NCBI RefSeq assembly: GCF_031323975.1
Contig: NZ_JAVIWS010000001.1
Location: 4,092,001-4,156,000, forward strand
Direction of reading: 5' to 3'
Length of the DNA stretch: 64,000 nucleotides
Source: Escherichia ruysiae
GTDB taxonomy: Bacteria; Pseudomonadota; Gammaproteobacteria; Enterobacterales; Enterobacteriaceae
Part shown: positions 41,953-52,434 of the stretch, one piece after another
Numbering within the stretch: the stretch's first letter is position 1
Layout of the letters: every line of letters begins with the position of its first letter
Notes under the pieces: generated by a model
What the model saw: only the letters and a program-made list of their open reading frames with translations
Database searches by the model: none
What the model was told of the DNA's origin: nothing
Made by a program: the position numbers and the translations under genes

Positions 41953-43386
41953 ATGAATAAGAAATCGTTATGGAAGCTAATTCTGATATTAGCGATCCCA
42001 TGTATTATTGGCTTTATGCCTGCTCCGGCAGGATTAAGCGAACTGGCGTGGGTACTGTTTGGTATCTACCTGGCGGCAATTGTGGGTCTGGTTATTAAGC
42101 CATTCCCGGAACCTGTCGTACTGTTAATTGCGGTTGCCGCTTCAATGGTGGTGGTCGGTAACTTATCCGATGGTGCGTTTAAAACCACCGCCGTATTAAG
42201 CGGTTACTCTTCCGGTACAACCTGGCTGGTGTTCTCGGCGTTCACCTTAAGCGCCGCGTTTGTTACCACCGGATTAGGCAAACGTATCGCCTATCTGCTG
42301 ATTGGTAAAATTGGTAGCACCACCCTGGGTCTGGGTTACGTTACCGTATTCCTCGATCTGGTACTGGCTCCGGCAACACCGTCTAACACCGCGCGTGCGG
42401 GCGGCATTGTGTTACCGATCATCAACAGCGTGGCGGTGGCTTTGGGGTCAGAACCGGAAAAAAGCCCGCGTCGTGTTGGACATTACCTGATGATGTCCAT
42501 TTACATGGTCACCAAAACCACCAGCTACATGTTCTTTACCGCAATGGCGGGGAACATTCTGGCGCTGAAAATGATCAACGACATTCTGCATCTGCAAATT
42601 AGCTGGGGTGGATGGGCGTTGGCCGCTGGTTTGCCTGGCATCATTATGCTGCTGGTCACTCCGCTGGTGATTTACACCATGTATCCGCCAGAAATTAAGA
42701 AGGTGGATAACAAAACTATCGCTAAAGCGGGTCTTGCCGAACTGGGGCCGATGAAAATTCGCGAAAAAATGCTGCTCGGTGTCTTTGTGCTGGCGCTGCT
42801 GGGCTGGATTTTCAGTAAGTCTCTGGGGGTTGATGAATCCACTGTGGCAATCGTTGTTATGGCAACCATGCTGCTGTTGGGTATTGTGACCTGGGAAGAT
42901 GTGGTTAAAAATAAAGGCGGCTGGAATACCTTAATCTGGTACGGCGGTATTATCGGTTTAAGCTCCTTATTATCAAAAGTTAAATTCTTCGAATGGTTAG
43001 CTGAAGTCTTTAAAAATAACCTGGCATTTGATGGTCATGGCAACGTTGCCTTCTTTGTCATTATTTTCCTTAGCATCATCGTGCGTTATTTCTTCGCTTC
43101 TGGTAGCGCCTATATCGTTGCTATGTTGCCGGTATTTGCCATGCTGGCGAACGTCTCCGGCGCACCGTTAATGTTAACTGCGCTGGCGCTGCTGTTCTCC
43201 AACTCCTACGGCGGCATGGTCACTCACTATGGCGGCGCGGCTGGTCCGGTTATCTTCGGTGTTGGCTATAACGACATTAAATCCTGGTGGTTGGTCGGTG
43301 CGGTACTGACGATATTAACCTTCCTGGTGCATATCACCCTTGGCGTATGGTGGTGGAATATGCTGATCGGCTGGAACATGCTGTAA
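41953..43386 (+). CDS. ybhI: Anion:sodium symporter-family (DASS) transporter YbhI
   Basis: YbhI (477 aa) is a polytopic inner-membrane protein of the divalent anion/sodium symporter family, like CitT and TtdT. It shows about 12 helices and the family signatures VLAPATPSNTARAGG and FSNSYGGMVTHYGGAAGPVIFG. Substrates of relatives are di- and tricarboxylates such as citrate, tartrate and 2-oxoglutarate. It lies 75 bases after ybhH, and an ERIC element follows before ybhJ. Confidence 0.94.
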   Translation: MNKKSLWKLILILAIPCIIGFMPAPAGLSELAWVLFGIYLAAIVGLVIKPFPEPVVLLIAVAASMVVVGNLSDGAFKTTAVLSGYSSGTTWLVFSAFTLSAAFVTTGLGKRIAYLLIGKIGSTTLGLGYVTVFLDLVLAPATPSNTARAGGIVLPIINSVAVALGSEPEKSPRRVGHYLMMSIYMVTKTTSYMFFTAMAGNILALKMINDILHLQISWGGWALAAGLPGIIMLLVTPLVIYTMYPPEIKKVDNKTIAKAGLAELGPMKIREKMLLGVFVLALLGWIFSKSLGVDESTVAIVVMATMLLLGIVTWEDVVKNKGGWNTLIWYGGIIGLSSLLSKVKFFEWLAEVFKNNLAFDGHGNVAFFVIIFLSIIVRYFFASGSAYIVAMLPVFAMLANVSGAPLMLTALALLFSNSYGGMVTHYGGAAGPVIFGVGYNDIKSWWLVGAVLTILTFLVHITLGVWWWNMLIGWNML

Positions 43387-43515
43387 ATATACTCGTCATA
43401 CTTCAAGTTGCATGTGCTGCGTCTGCGTTCGCTCACCCCAGTCACTTACTTATGTAAGCTCCTGGGGATTCACTCGCTTGTCGCCTTCCTGCAACTCGAA
43501 TTATTTAGAGTATAT
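43387..43515. repeat. ERIC (IRU) element between ybhI and ybhJ
   Basis: The 129-bp imperfect palindrome starts ATATACTC and ends GAGTATAT. Its core carries CGCTCACCCCAGTCACTTAC and GTAAGCTCCTGGGGATTCAC, the diagnostic ERIC core sequences. It begins one base after the ybhI stop codon, so it is transcribed with the operon. Confidence 0.95.
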
Positions 43516-43568
43516 CCATTTATTATCTTTCTGCGCACTTTACGGTGCGCAGATATCTGGAGCATTTG

Positions 43569-45830
43569 ATGATCAAGTTATCTGAAAAAGGCGTGTTTCT
43601 CGCCAGTAATAACGAAATAATTACCGAAGAACATTTCACCGGCGAAATTAATAAAGAAGAAGCAAAAAAAGGCACTATTGCCTGGTCTATTCTCTCTTCT
43701 CATAATACATCCGGAAATATGGACAAACTTAAAATTAAGTTTGATTCATTAGCCTCTCACGATATTACCTTTGTTGGTATTGTACAGACCGCTAAAGCGT
43801 CCGGTATGGAACGTTTTCCGCTACCGTATGTGCTGACCAACTGCCATAACTCACTGTGCGCAGTTGGCGGCACCATTAACGGTGATGACCATGTTTTTGG
43901 TTTATCGGCAGCGCAGCGTTATGGCGGTATTTTTGTGCCTCCGCATATTGCTGTAATCCATCAATATATGCGTGAAATGATGGCAGGCGGCGGCAAAATG
44001 ATCCTCGGTTCAGACAGCCACACCCGTTACGGTGCATTAGGGACAATGGCGGTCGGTGAGGGCGGCGGCGAGCTGGTAAAACAACTGCTTAATGATACCT
44101 GGGATATCGACTATCCGGGGGTTGTTGCGGTGCATTTGACCGGAAAACCAGCACCTTATGTGGGACCGCAAGATGTGGCGCTGGCGATCATCGGCGCGGT
44201 GTTCAAAAACGGCTACGTCAAAAATAAAGTGATGGAGTTCGTGGGGCCGGGTGTTGCTGCGCTCTCTACCGATTTCCGCAACAGCGTTGACGTGATGACC
44301 ACTGAAACCACCTGTTTAAGTTCCGTCTGGCAAACCGATGAAGAAGTCCATAACTGGCTGGCGCTGCACGGTCGCGGCCAGGATTACTGCCAGCTTAATC
44401 CACAACCGATGGCGTACTACGATGGCTGCATCAGCGTTGATCTAAGCGCCATCAAACCAATGATTGCGCTGCCGTTCCACCCAAGCAACGTGTATGAAAT
44501 CGACACGCTGAACCAGAACCTGACCGATATTCTGCGTGAGATTGAAATTGAGTCCGAGCGCGTGGCGCACGGTAAAGCCAGACTCTCGCTGCTGGATAAA
44601 GTGGAAAATGGACGCCTGAAAGTACAACAGGGGATTATCGCCGGCTGTTCTGGCGGTAACTATGAAAACGTTATCGCCGCAGCAAATGCGCTGCGCGGTC
44701 AATCCTGTGGCAATGATACCTTCTCGCTGGCGGTTTACCCGTCATCGCAGCCGGTGTTTATGGATTTAGCCAAAAAAGGCGTGGTAGCAGATTTGATTGG
44801 CGCAGGCGCAATCATCAGAACCGCGTTCTGCGGCCCATGCTTTGGGGCGGGTGATACGCCAATCAACAACGGTTTGAGTATTCGCCACACCACGCGTAAC
44901 TTCCCGAACCGCGAAGGCTCTAAGCCAGCTAATGGGCAGATGTCAGCGGTTGCATTAATGGACGCCCGTTCTATCGCTGCGACTGCGGCAAACGGTGGCT
45001 ATTTAACCTCTGCCAGCGAGCTGGATTGCTGGGACAACGTGCCGGAGTACGTTTTCGATGTGACGCCGTATAAAAATCGTGTCTATCAGGGTTTTGTGAA
45101 AGGGGCGACCCAGCAACCGTTGATCTATGGACCGAACATCAAAGACTGGCCGGAATTGGGTGCGCTGACTGACAATATCGTCCTCAAAGTGTGCTCGAAG
45201 ATCCTCGACGAAGTGACCACTACCGACGAATTGATTCCTTCCGGTGAAACCTCTTCTTATCGTTCAAATCCGATTGGTCTGGCGGAGTTTACCCTGTCAC
45301 GCCGCGATCCAGGCTATGTTGGCAGAAGTAAAGCCACTGCTGAGCTGGAAAATCAACGTCTGGCGGGGAATGTCAGCGAGCTGGAATCCGTATTTGCCCG
45401 TATTAAACAGATTGCTGGTCAGGAACATATTGATCCGCTGCAAACTGAAATTGGCAGCATGGTTTATGCGGTCAAACCAGGTGATGGTTCTGCGCGTGAA
45501 CAGGCGGCGAGCTGCCAGCGTGTGATTGGCGGTCTGGCGAATATTGCCGAGGAATACGCGACTAAACGTTACCGTTCTAATGTCATCAACTGGGGGATGT
45601 TACCGCTGCAAATGGCAGAAGTGCCGAACTTTGAAGTGGGGGATTACATTTATATTCCTGGCATTAAAGCGGCGCTGGATAATCCAGGTACGACCTTCAA
45701 AGGTTATGTGATCCATGAAGATGCGCCGGTTACGGAAATTACGCTGTATATGGAAAGTCTGACTGCTGAAGAGCGCGAGATTATCAAAGCGGGTAGTTTG
45801 ATTAACTTCAATAAAAACCGTCAGATGTAA
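43569..45830 (+). CDS. ybhJ: Aconitase-family hydratase YbhJ
   Basis: YbhJ (753 aa) has the aconitase fold: an N-terminal Fe-S domain and a C-terminal swivel domain (about 600-753). The three cluster cysteines are present as Cys360 (GCSGGN) and Cys421/Cys424 (CGPCFGAGD). Active-site-like segments [20 protein letters not shown] and NFPNREGSK are also seen. Its substrate is unknown. The pairing with PrpF-like YbhH mirrors the AcnD-PrpF pair of the methylcitrate cycle. A frame start at 43545 exists; ATG 43569 follows TGGAGCATT. Confidence 0.94.
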   Translation: MIKLSEKGVFLASNNEIITEEHFTGEINKEEAKKGTIAWSILSSHNTSGNMDKLKIKFDSLASHDITFVGIVQTAKASGMERFPLPYVLTNCHNSLCAVGGTINGDDHVFGLSAAQRYGGIFVPPHIAVIHQYMREMMAGGGKMILGSDSHTRYGALGTMAVGEGGGELVKQLLNDTWDIDYPGVVAVHLTGKPAPYVGPQDVALAIIGAVFKNGYVKNKVMEFVGPGVAALSTDFRNSVDVMTTETTCLSSVWQTDEEVHNWLALHGRGQDYCQLNPQPMAYYDGCISVDLSAIKPMIALPFHPSNVYEIDTLNQNLTDILREIEIESERVAHGKARLSLLDKVENGRLKVQQGIIAGCSGGNYENVIAAANALRGQSCGNDTFSLAVYPSSQPVFMDLAKKGVVADLIGAGAIIRTAFCGPCFGAGDTPINNGLSIRHTTRNFPNREGSKPANGQMSAVALMDARSIAATAANGGYLTSASELDCWDNVPEYVFDVTPYKNRVYQGFVKGATQQPLIYGPNIKDWPELGALTDNIVLKVCSKILDEVTTTDELIPSGETSSYRSNPIGLAEFTLSRRDPGYVGRSKATAELENQRLAGNVSELESVFARIKQIAGQEHIDPLQTEIGSMVYAVKPGDGSAREQAASCQRVIGGLANIAEEYATKRYRSNVINWGMLPLQMAEVPNFEVGDYIYIPGIKAALDNPGTTFKGYVIHEDAPVTEITLYMESLTAEEREIIKAGSLINFNKNRQM

Positions 45831-45860
45831 AAAGCGCCATGTGAATGTAGGTCGCATTCG

Positions 45861-46136
<276 letters not shown>

Positions 46137-46154
46137 GCAAATAGTTAACAACGC

Positions 46155-47438
46155 TTATTTCTTTGCTTCTGCAACCACTTTGCTACCCACGCCACGGTTA
46201 TTGTATTCCCACATGCGGTTGTAGTTAGTGTCATTCAGATTGCGCTGTACTTCGTCGTTATCGTCAACGCTGCCGGTATTACCCGCAAATGGACGATTGG
46301 AAATCACCGCGTCGGCCCACGGTTTAGCCGTGTTAAAGCCTTCGTTGATGGCGCTATCACGGATCACTACCTGACCGTTGGTATTGGCATCAACATCCAG
46401 CGAGCGGCCCAGCTGTGCGACGCCATCACCGGAGGCATTGAAACGGCTATTTACGGCAAGGAAACCGTAGTAAATATTGGACAGCGTAGCCGGTGCGAAC
46501 ACATACGCTTCTTGCTGAGTACGTGAGTTCACCACGCGGAATTCGGTATTATCGAACACCACTGCACCACGGCCGGAAACGATATCCACATCCCCTTCGA
46601 TGTAGCTATTAGTTACCAGAGTACGCGGCTGACGATTCGTTTCCAGACGGTTTTGTACACCGCTGTTGGTGACAAAGAAGGTATTCTGACGACCAAGAAT
46701 GTTAACGTTGTTGATCTGTACTTTGTCGCCATCAGTACGCAACGCCACCGCCGGATGGTTACCCGCATCTACGCTATCGCCCAGCGTGTTTTCGATGGTC
46801 AGGTTTTGCAGTTGCAGGCCATTGTTTTGTGACCAGAAGACCGCAGAACAGAGAACGCCGATGCTGTTGCTGCGTTTGCTCTGGCAACTATCGTACATAT
46901 ACCACGCTGGTTTACCGGGCATATATTTGCCGCGTGGGTTAACGTCATGACGCCAGTCAGCAGGGCTCATTCCACCATCAAGGGAAAGTCCAATTTTCAC
47001 ATCAATCGGTTTTTCGCCCATGCCGTAGACAGTGATTCCGCCCGGTGCCGCAGGGACATAAACCGTACCTTCATACTCACCTGGCATCACGGCAATATAC
47101 TGGCGCTTATTAGTACGCTTGATAATTGCCGCATCTACCGCCGCCTGAATCGTGGTATGCGTTACACCTTGAGTACCCGCCGGGCCGACAACAAAGTCAG
47201 GTTGCGCAGGCAGGGTAATCGGGGAAGGATTCCATGCTGCAGCACCTGGCGTCAGGGAGGAAAAATAGTGTTGAGCATCGAAATTCTGCGCTTCTTTTGC
47301 CGACAGAATCGGGCGAGAAGACGTACCAGGTGCTACTTGATCGGAAGGGCGTTGATCGGGCGGTGTTGAGCTACAGGCGGTCAGCGTCACGCCAAAAGCC
47401 AGTGCCAGCGCCAGACGGGAAACTGAAAATGTGTTCAC
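46155..47438 (-). CDS. ybhC: Outer-membrane lipoprotein YbhC, pectinesterase-like
   Basis: YbhC (427 aa) has a lipoprotein signal (about 1-22, lipobox LTAC before SSTPPDQ) and a right-handed beta-helix of the pectin methylesterase family (about 85-400, TIQAAVDAAI; DIVSGRGAVVFDNTEF). E. coli YbhC is an outer-membrane lipoprotein reported as an acyl-CoA thioesterase with no pectinesterase activity. It is a lone gene flanked by the BIME array and the lambda attB core. Confidence 0.94.
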   Translation of the reverse strand: MNTFSVSRLALALAFGVTLTACSSTPPDQRPSDQVAPGTSSRPILSAKEAQNFDAQHYFSSLTPGAAAWNPSPITLPAQPDFVVGPAGTQGVTHTTIQAAVDAAIIKRTNKRQYIAVMPGEYEGTVYVPAAPGGITVYGMGEKPIDVKIGLSLDGGMSPADWRHDVNPRGKYMPGKPAWYMYDSCQSKRSNSIGVLCSAVFWSQNNGLQLQNLTIENTLGDSVDAGNHPAVALRTDGDKVQINNVNILGRQNTFFVTNSGVQNRLETNRQPRTLVTNSYIEGDVDIVSGRGAVVFDNTEFRVVNSRTQQEAYVFAPATLSNIYYGFLAVNSRFNASGDGVAQLGRSLDVDANTNGQVVIRDSAINEGFNTAKPWADAVISNRPFAGNTGSVDDNDEVQRNLNDTNYNRMWEYNNRGVGSKVVAEAKK

Positions 47439-47484
47439 AGGTTGCTCCGGGCTTTGAAATGGAAAAATGAATCCGTTGAAGCCT

Positions 47485-47499
47485 GCTTTTTTATACTAA
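47485..47499. other. attB: Lambda attachment site attB core, unoccupied
   Basis: GCTTTTTTATACTAA is the exact 15-bp common core of lambda attB, flanked by CCT on the left and CTTTAGCG on the right. I recall CTTGAGCG in K-12, so there is one B'-arm difference. The site lies between ybhC and ybhB, as in E. coli, and no prophage interrupts it. Confidence 0.93.
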
Positions 47500-47589
47500 C
47501 TTTAGCGAAACGGGAAGGTAAAAAGACAAAAAGTTGTTTTTAATACCTTTAAGTGATGTCAGATGGCCTTGCACCATCTGACAGAACAT

Positions 47590-48066
47590 TTAACTGAACA
47601 TCGCGGTAATTGATGCGCTGGCGAGAGAGTGGAAATGAACGTTAAACCCGACCATCGCGCCGCTGGCACCTTCATCGACATCAATACGTTCTACATTCAG
47701 CGCGTGAACAGTAAAAATGTAGCGATGAGTTTCGCCTTTCGGCGGCGCTGCGCCATCGTACCCGGTTTTACCAAAATCGGTACGTGTCTGGAGCACGCCA
47801 TCAGGGATTGCCACCAGACCAGAGCCAAACCCCTGCGGTAATACGCGGGTATCAGCGGGTAAGTTAACAACTACCCAGTGCCACCAGCCGGAGCCGGTTG
47901 GCGCATCCGGGTCGTAGCAGGTGACAACAAAACTTTTCGTTCCCGCAGGAACATCATCCCACGCCAGATGTGGCGAAATATTATCGCCATCGTAACCCAT
48001 GCCGTTAAAGACATGACGATGCGGCAGCTTATCGCCATCGCGCAGATCGTTACTGATGAGTTTCAT
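47590..48066 (-). CDS. ybhB: PEBP-family protein YbhB
   Basis: YbhB (158 aa) belongs to the phosphatidylethanolamine-binding (Raf kinase inhibitor-like) family. It shows the anion-pocket motifs CYDPDAPTGSGWWHWVVVNLP (in part) and APPKGETHRYIFTVHAL. It lacks a signal peptide and is cytoplasmic. Its function in bacteria is not established. It lies between attB and bioA on the same strand as bioA, with a 58-base gap. Confidence 0.94.
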   Translation of the reverse strand: MKLISNDLRDGDKLPHRHVFNGMGYDGDNISPHLAWDDVPAGTKSFVVTCYDPDAPTGSGWWHWVVVNLPADTRVLPQGFGSGLVAIPDGVLQTRTDFGKTGYDGAAPPKGETHRYIFTVHALNVERIDVDEGASGAMVGFNVHFHSLASASITAMFS

Positions 48067-48124
48067 GAACCCTCCTTTCTTGTTTGCAGAAAGTGTAGCC
48101 AGAAACCCTCACGCTGACTTCCCG

Positions 48125-49414
48125 TTATTGGCAAAAAAATGTTTCATCCAGTACGGCGCGATTTACCGCTGCGGTCAGGCGCTGCAACTGTCCCGGGCGA
48201 ATAATATAGGGCGGCATCAGGTAAATCAGCTTGCCAAAAGGCCGTATCCACACACCCTGCTCGACAAAGAATTTTTGCAGCGCCGCCATATTCACCGGAC
48301 GAGTGGTTTCGACCACGCCAATGGCCCCTAGCACGCGCACATCGGCAACCATTTCGGCATCACGGGCGGGGGCAAGTTGCTCGCGCAGCTGTACTTCAAT
48401 ATCCGCCACCTGTTGCTGCCAGTCGCCAGATTCGAGAATCGCCAGGCTGGCGTTTGCAGCCGCGCAGGCCAGCGGATTGCCCATAAAAGTTGGCCCGTGC
48501 ATAAAGCAGCCGGCTTCGCCGTTACTGATGGTTTCTGCAACCTCGCGCGTGGTGAGCGTGGCTGAAAGGGTCATCGTGCCGCCGGTTAAGGCTTTACCGA
48601 GGCATAAAATGTCCGGCGCAATCCCCGCATGTTCACAGGCAAACAGTTTGCCGGTACGACCAAATCCGGTGGCGATTTCGTCAGCAATCAGCAAGATACC
48701 TTCACGATCGCACATTTTGCGGATTCGTTTTAACCATTCCGGATGGTAGATGCGCATCCCGCCTGCGCCCTGGACAATCGGTTCAATGATCACCGCAGCG
48801 ATTTCATGACGATGCGCCGCCATCAGGCGCGCAAAGCCTACCATATCGCGCTCATCCCATTCGCCGTCCATGCGGCTTTGCGGGGCTGGAGCAAACAAGT
48901 TTTCTGGCAGATAGCCTTTCCACAGGCTGTGCATAGAGTTGTCAGGATCGCATACCGACATCGCGCCAAAAGTATCGCCATGATAACCATTGCGGAAGGT
49001 CAGAAAACGCTGGCGCGCTTCGCCTTTGGCCTGCCAGTACTGCAACGCCATCTTCATCGCCACTTCCACCGCTACGGAGCCGGAGTCTGCGAGAAAAACG
49101 CACTCCAGTGGTTGCGGCGTCATCGCCACCAGTTTGCGGCATAGCTCGATGGCGGGCGCATGGGTGATACCGCCAAACATCACATGCGACATGGCATCAA
49201 TTTGCGACTTCATCGCCGCATTAAGCTGCGGGTGATTGTAGCCGTGGATCGCCGCCCACCAGGACGACATACCGTCAACCAGGCGTCTGCCGTCAGACAA
49301 AATCAGCTCGCAACCTTCCGCGCTCGCCACCGGATAAACCGGCAGCGGGGAGGTCATGGATGTGTACGGATGCCAGATATGGCGTTGGTCAAAGGCAAGA
49401 TCGTCCATTGTCAT
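48125..49414 (-). CDS. bioA: Adenosylmethionine-8-amino-7-oxononanoate aminotransferase
   Basis: BioA (429 aa) converts KAPA to DAPA in biotin synthesis, using S-adenosylmethionine as amino donor and PLP as cofactor. It is a class III aminotransferase with the PLP Lys in [11 protein letters not shown] (about 274), Asp in [16 protein letters not shown], and [11 protein letters not shown]. The frame reaches 49525, but ATG 49414, beside the bio operator, gives the E. coli start [12 protein letters not shown]. It is transcribed leftward from the shared bio control region. Confidence 0.97.
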   Translation of the reverse strand: MTMDDLAFDQRHIWHPYTSMTSPLPVYPVASAEGCELILSDGRRLVDGMSSWWAAIHGYNHPQLNAAMKSQIDAMSHVMFGGITHAPAIELCRKLVAMTPQPLECVFLADSGSVAVEVAMKMALQYWQAKGEARQRFLTFRNGYHGDTFGAMSVCDPDNSMHSLWKGYLPENLFAPAPQSRMDGEWDERDMVGFARLMAAHRHEIAAVIIEPIVQGAGGMRIYHPEWLKRIRKMCDREGILLIADEIATGFGRTGKLFACEHAGIAPDILCLGKALTGGTMTLSATLTTREVAETISNGEAGCFMHGPTFMGNPLACAAANASLAILESGDWQQQVADIEVQLREQLAPARDAEMVADVRVLGAIGVVETTRPVNMAALQKFFVEQGVWIRPFGKLIYLMPPYIIRPGQLQRLTAAVNRAVLDETFFCQ

Positions 49415-49420
49415 AATCGA

Positions 49421-49456
49421 CTTGTAAACCAAAATGAAAAGATTTAGGTTTACAAG
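49421..49456. promoter_or_regulatory. BirA (bio) operator between bioA and bioB
   Basis: CTTGTAAACC and GGTTTACAAG are perfect 10-bp inverted arms separated by 16 bases, the classical E. coli bio operator. Biotinyl-AMP-bound BirA represses both divergent promoters here. Confidence 0.95.
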
Positions 49457-49500
49457 TCTACACCGAATTAACAACAAAAAACACGTTTTGGAGAAGCCCC

Positions 49501-50541
49501 ATGGCTCACCGCCCACGCTGGACATTGTCGCAAGTCACAGAATTATTTGAAAAACCGTTGCTGGATCTGCTGTTTGAAGCGCAGCAGGTGCATCGTCAGC
49601 ATTTCGATCCTCGTCAGGTGCAGGTTAGCACTTTGCTGTCAATTAAAACCGGTGCTTGCCCGGAAGATTGCAAATACTGCCCGCAAAGCTCGCGCTATAA
49701 AACCGGGCTGGAAGCCGAGCGGTTGATGGAAGTTGAACAGGTGCTGGAGTCGGCGCGCAAAGCGAAAGCGGCGGGATCGACACGTTTCTGCATGGGCGCG
49801 GCGTGGAAGAATCCGCACGAACGCGATATGCCCTATCTCGAGCAGATGGTGCAGGGGGTAAAAGCGATGGGGCTGGAGGCGTGTATGACGCTGGGGACAT
49901 TAAGTGAATCCCAGGCGCAGCGCCTCGCGAACGCCGGGCTGGATTACTACAACCACAACCTGGACACCTCGCCGGAGTTTTACGGCAATATCATTACCAC
50001 ACGTACCTACCAGGAACGTCTCGATACGCTGGAAAAAGTGCGCGATGCCGGGATCAAAGTCTGCTCAGGTGGCATTGTGGGCTTAGGCGAAACGGTAAAA
50101 GATCGCGCCGGATTATTGCTGCAACTGGCAAACCTGCCGACGCCGCCGGAAAGCGTGCCAATCAACATGCTGGTGAAGGTGAAAGGCACGCCGCTGGCGG
50201 ATAATGATGATGTCGATGCCTTTGATTTTATTCGCACCATTGCGGTGGCGCGGATCCTGATGCCGACCTCTTATGTGCGCCTTTCTGCCGGACGCGAGCA
50301 GATGAACGAACAGACTCAGGCGATGTGCTTTATGGCCGGAGCAAACTCGATTTTCTACGGTTGCAAACTGCTGACCACGCCGAATCCGGAAGAAGATAAA
50401 GACCTGCAACTGTTCCGCAAACTGGGGCTGAATCCGCAACAAACCGCCGTTCTGGCGGGCGATAACGAACAACAGCAACGTCTGGAACAGGCGCTGATGA
50501 CCCCGGACACCGACGAATACTACAACGCGGCAGCCCTATGA
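49501..50541 (+). CDS. bioB: Biotin synthase
   Basis: BioB (346 aa) inserts sulfur into dethiobiotin to make biotin. It is a radical-SAM enzyme with the cluster motif [10 protein letters not shown] (about 53-60) and 2Fe-2S cysteines including GACMTLG-type ([10 protein letters not shown]) and ICSGGI-like ([11 protein letters not shown]), plus Arg260 in YVRLSAGR. It starts at ATG 49501 behind TTTTGGAG. Its stop overlaps the bioF start by four bases (50538-50541). Confidence 0.98.
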   Translation: MAHRPRWTLSQVTELFEKPLLDLLFEAQQVHRQHFDPRQVQVSTLLSIKTGACPEDCKYCPQSSRYKTGLEAERLMEVEQVLESARKAKAAGSTRFCMGAAWKNPHERDMPYLEQMVQGVKAMGLEACMTLGTLSESQAQRLANAGLDYYNHNLDTSPEFYGNIITTRTYQERLDTLEKVRDAGIKVCSGGIVGLGETVKDRAGLLLQLANLPTPPESVPINMLVKVKGTPLADNDDVDAFDFIRTIAVARILMPTSYVRLSAGREQMNEQTQAMCFMAGANSIFYGCKLLTTPNPEEDKDLQLFRKLGLNPQQTAVLAGDNEQQQRLEQALMTPDTDEYYNAAAL

Positions 50542-51692
50542 CCTGGCAGGAGAAGATTAACGCGGCGCTCGATGCGCGGCGTGCTGCCGATGCCCTGCGT
50601 CGCCGTTATCCGGTGGCACAAGGCGCCGGACGCTGGCTGGTGGCGGACGGACGGCAGTATCTGAACTTTTCCAGTAACGATTACTTAGGTTTAAGCCATC
50701 ATCCGCAAATTATCCGTGCCTGGCAGCAGGGTGCGGAGCAATTTGGCGTCGGTAGTGGCGGTTCCGGTCACGTCAGCGGTTATAGCGTGGCGCATCAGGC
50801 GCTGGAAGAAGAACTGGCCGAGTGGCTGGGTTATTCGCGGGCGCTGCTGTTTATCTCCGGTTTTGCCGCTAATCAGGCGGTCATTGCCGCGATGATGGCG
50901 AAAGATGACCGCATCGTTGCCGACCGGCTTAGCCACGCCTCCTTGCAGGAAGCGGCCAGTTTAAGTCCGGCGCAGCTTCGCCGTTTTGCTCATAACGATG
51001 TCGCTCATCTGGCGCGCCTGCTTGCTTCCTCCTGTCCAGGGTTGCGACTGGTGGTGACAGAAGGCGTATTCAGTATGGACGGCGATAGTGCGCCGCTGAC
51101 GGAAATCCACCGTGAGACGCAGCAGCACAATGGCTGGTTGATGGTCGACGATGCCCACGGTACGGGCGTTATCGGGGAGCAGGGGCGCGGCAGCTGCTGG
51201 CTGCAAAAGGTAAAACCAGAATTGCTGGTGGTTACGTTTGGCAAAGGATTTGGTGTCAGCGGTGCGGCGGTGCTTTGCTCTGAAACTGTGGCGGATTATC
51301 TGCTGCAATTTGCCCGCCATCTTATCTACAGCACCAGTATGCCGCCCGCTCAGGTGCAGGCATTACGTGCGTCGCTGGCGGTCATTCGCCGTGATGAGGG
51401 TGATGCACGGCGCGAAAAACTGGCGTCACTCATTGCGCGTTTTCGTGCCGGAGTACAGGATTTGCCGTTTACGCTTGCTGATTCATGCAGCGCCATCCAG
51501 CCATTGATCGTCGGTGATAACAGCCGTGCGTTACAACTAGCAGAAAAACTGCGCCAGCAAGGCTGCTGGGTCACGGCGATTCGCCCGCCAACCGTACCCG
51601 CTGGCACTGCGCGACTGCGCCTGACCTTAACCGCAGCTCATGAAACGCAGGATATCGACCGTCTGCTGGAGGTGCTGCATGGCAACGGTTAA
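50538..51692 (+). CDS. bioF: 8-amino-7-oxononanoate synthase
   Basis: BioF (384 aa) condenses pimeloyl-ACP/CoA with alanine to make KAPA. It is a PLP alpha-oxoamine synthase with the cofactor Lys in [13 protein letters not shown] (about 236), [13 protein letters not shown] and DDAHGTG. Its start overlaps bioB, and its end overlaps bioC by 14 bases, so bioBFCD are translationally linked. Confidence 0.97.
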   Translation: MTWQEKINAALDARRAADALRRRYPVAQGAGRWLVADGRQYLNFSSNDYLGLSHHPQIIRAWQQGAEQFGVGSGGSGHVSGYSVAHQALEEELAEWLGYSRALLFISGFAANQAVIAAMMAKDDRIVADRLSHASLQEAASLSPAQLRRFAHNDVAHLARLLASSCPGLRLVVTEGVFSMDGDSAPLTEIHRETQQHNGWLMVDDAHGTGVIGEQGRGSCWLQKVKPELLVVTFGKGFGVSGAAVLCSETVADYLLQFARHLIYSTSMPPAQVQALRASLAVIRRDEGDARREKLASLIARFRAGVQDLPFTLADSCSAIQPLIVGDNSRALQLAEKLRQQGCWVTAIRPPTVPAGTARLRLTLTAAHETQDIDRLLEVLHGNG

Positions 51693-52434
51693 TAAACAAG
51701 CCATTGCGGCGGCATTTGGTCGGGCTGCCTCACAGTATGAGCAACACGCAGAGTTACAGCGTCAGAGCGCCGATGCCTTGCTGGCAATGCTCCCGCAACG
51801 CAAATACGCCCGAGTGCTGGATGCTGGCTGTGGACCTGGCTGGATGAGCCGCCACTGGCGCGAGCGCAGCGAGCAGGTGATGGCGTTAGATCTCTCGCCG
51901 CCAATGCTTGCCCAGGCACGCCAGAAGGATGCCGCAGATCATTATCTGGCGGGGGATATCGAATCCCTGCCGTTAGCGACTGCGACGTTCGATCTTGCAT
52001 GGAGCAATCTCGCGGTGCAGTGGTGCGGTAATTTATCCACGGCATTAGGTGAGCTTTGTCGCGTAGTACGCCCCGGCGGCGTGGTGGCATTTACCACGCT
52101 GGCGCAGGGATCGCTCCCTGAATTACATCAGGCGTGGCAAGCGGTAGATAAACGGCCTCATGCTAATCACTTTTTACTACCCGCTGACATTGAACAGGCG
52201 CTGAAAGGCTTATGTTATCAACACCATCTTCAACCCATCACCCTGTGCTTTGATGATGCGCTCAGCGCCATGCGTTCGCTGAAAGGCATTGGCGCAACGC
52301 ATCTTCACGCAGGGCGCGACCAGCGAGTATTAACCCGTTCACAGTTACAACAACTGCAACTGGCCTGGCCGCAACAACAGGGGCGATATCCTCTGACGTA
52401 TCATCTTTTTTTGGGAGTGATTGCTCGTGAGTAA
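51679..52434 (+). CDS. bioC: Malonyl-ACP O-methyltransferase
   Basis: BioC (251 aa) methylates malonyl-ACP so that fatty-acid enzymes can build the pimelate chain of biotin. It is a class I SAM methyltransferase with motif [13 protein letters not shown] (about 45-56), the acidic residue in ALDLSPPML, and a motif [10 protein letters not shown]. The frame runs upstream to 51640; ATG 51679 inside the bioF tail gives [14 protein letters not shown]. From memory several residues differ from K-12 BioC, more than in neighbouring proteins. Confidence 0.96.
   Translation: MATVNKQAIAAAFGRAASQYEQHAELQRQSADALLAMLPQRKYARVLDAGCGPGWMSRHWRERSEQVMALDLSPPMLAQARQKDAADHYLAGDIESLPLATATFDLAWSNLAVQWCGNLSTALGELCRVVRPGGVVAFTTLAQGSLPELHQAWQAVDKRPHANHFLLPADIEQALKGLCYQHHLQPITLCFDDALSAMRSLKGIGATHLHAGRDQRVLTRSQLQQLQLAWPQQQGRYPLTYHLFLGVIARE

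Noticed and set aside
47440..47589. Prophage or phage remnant at the lambda attachment site
   Set aside because: The attB core is single and uninterrupted; no phage gene or second att copy is present in the window.
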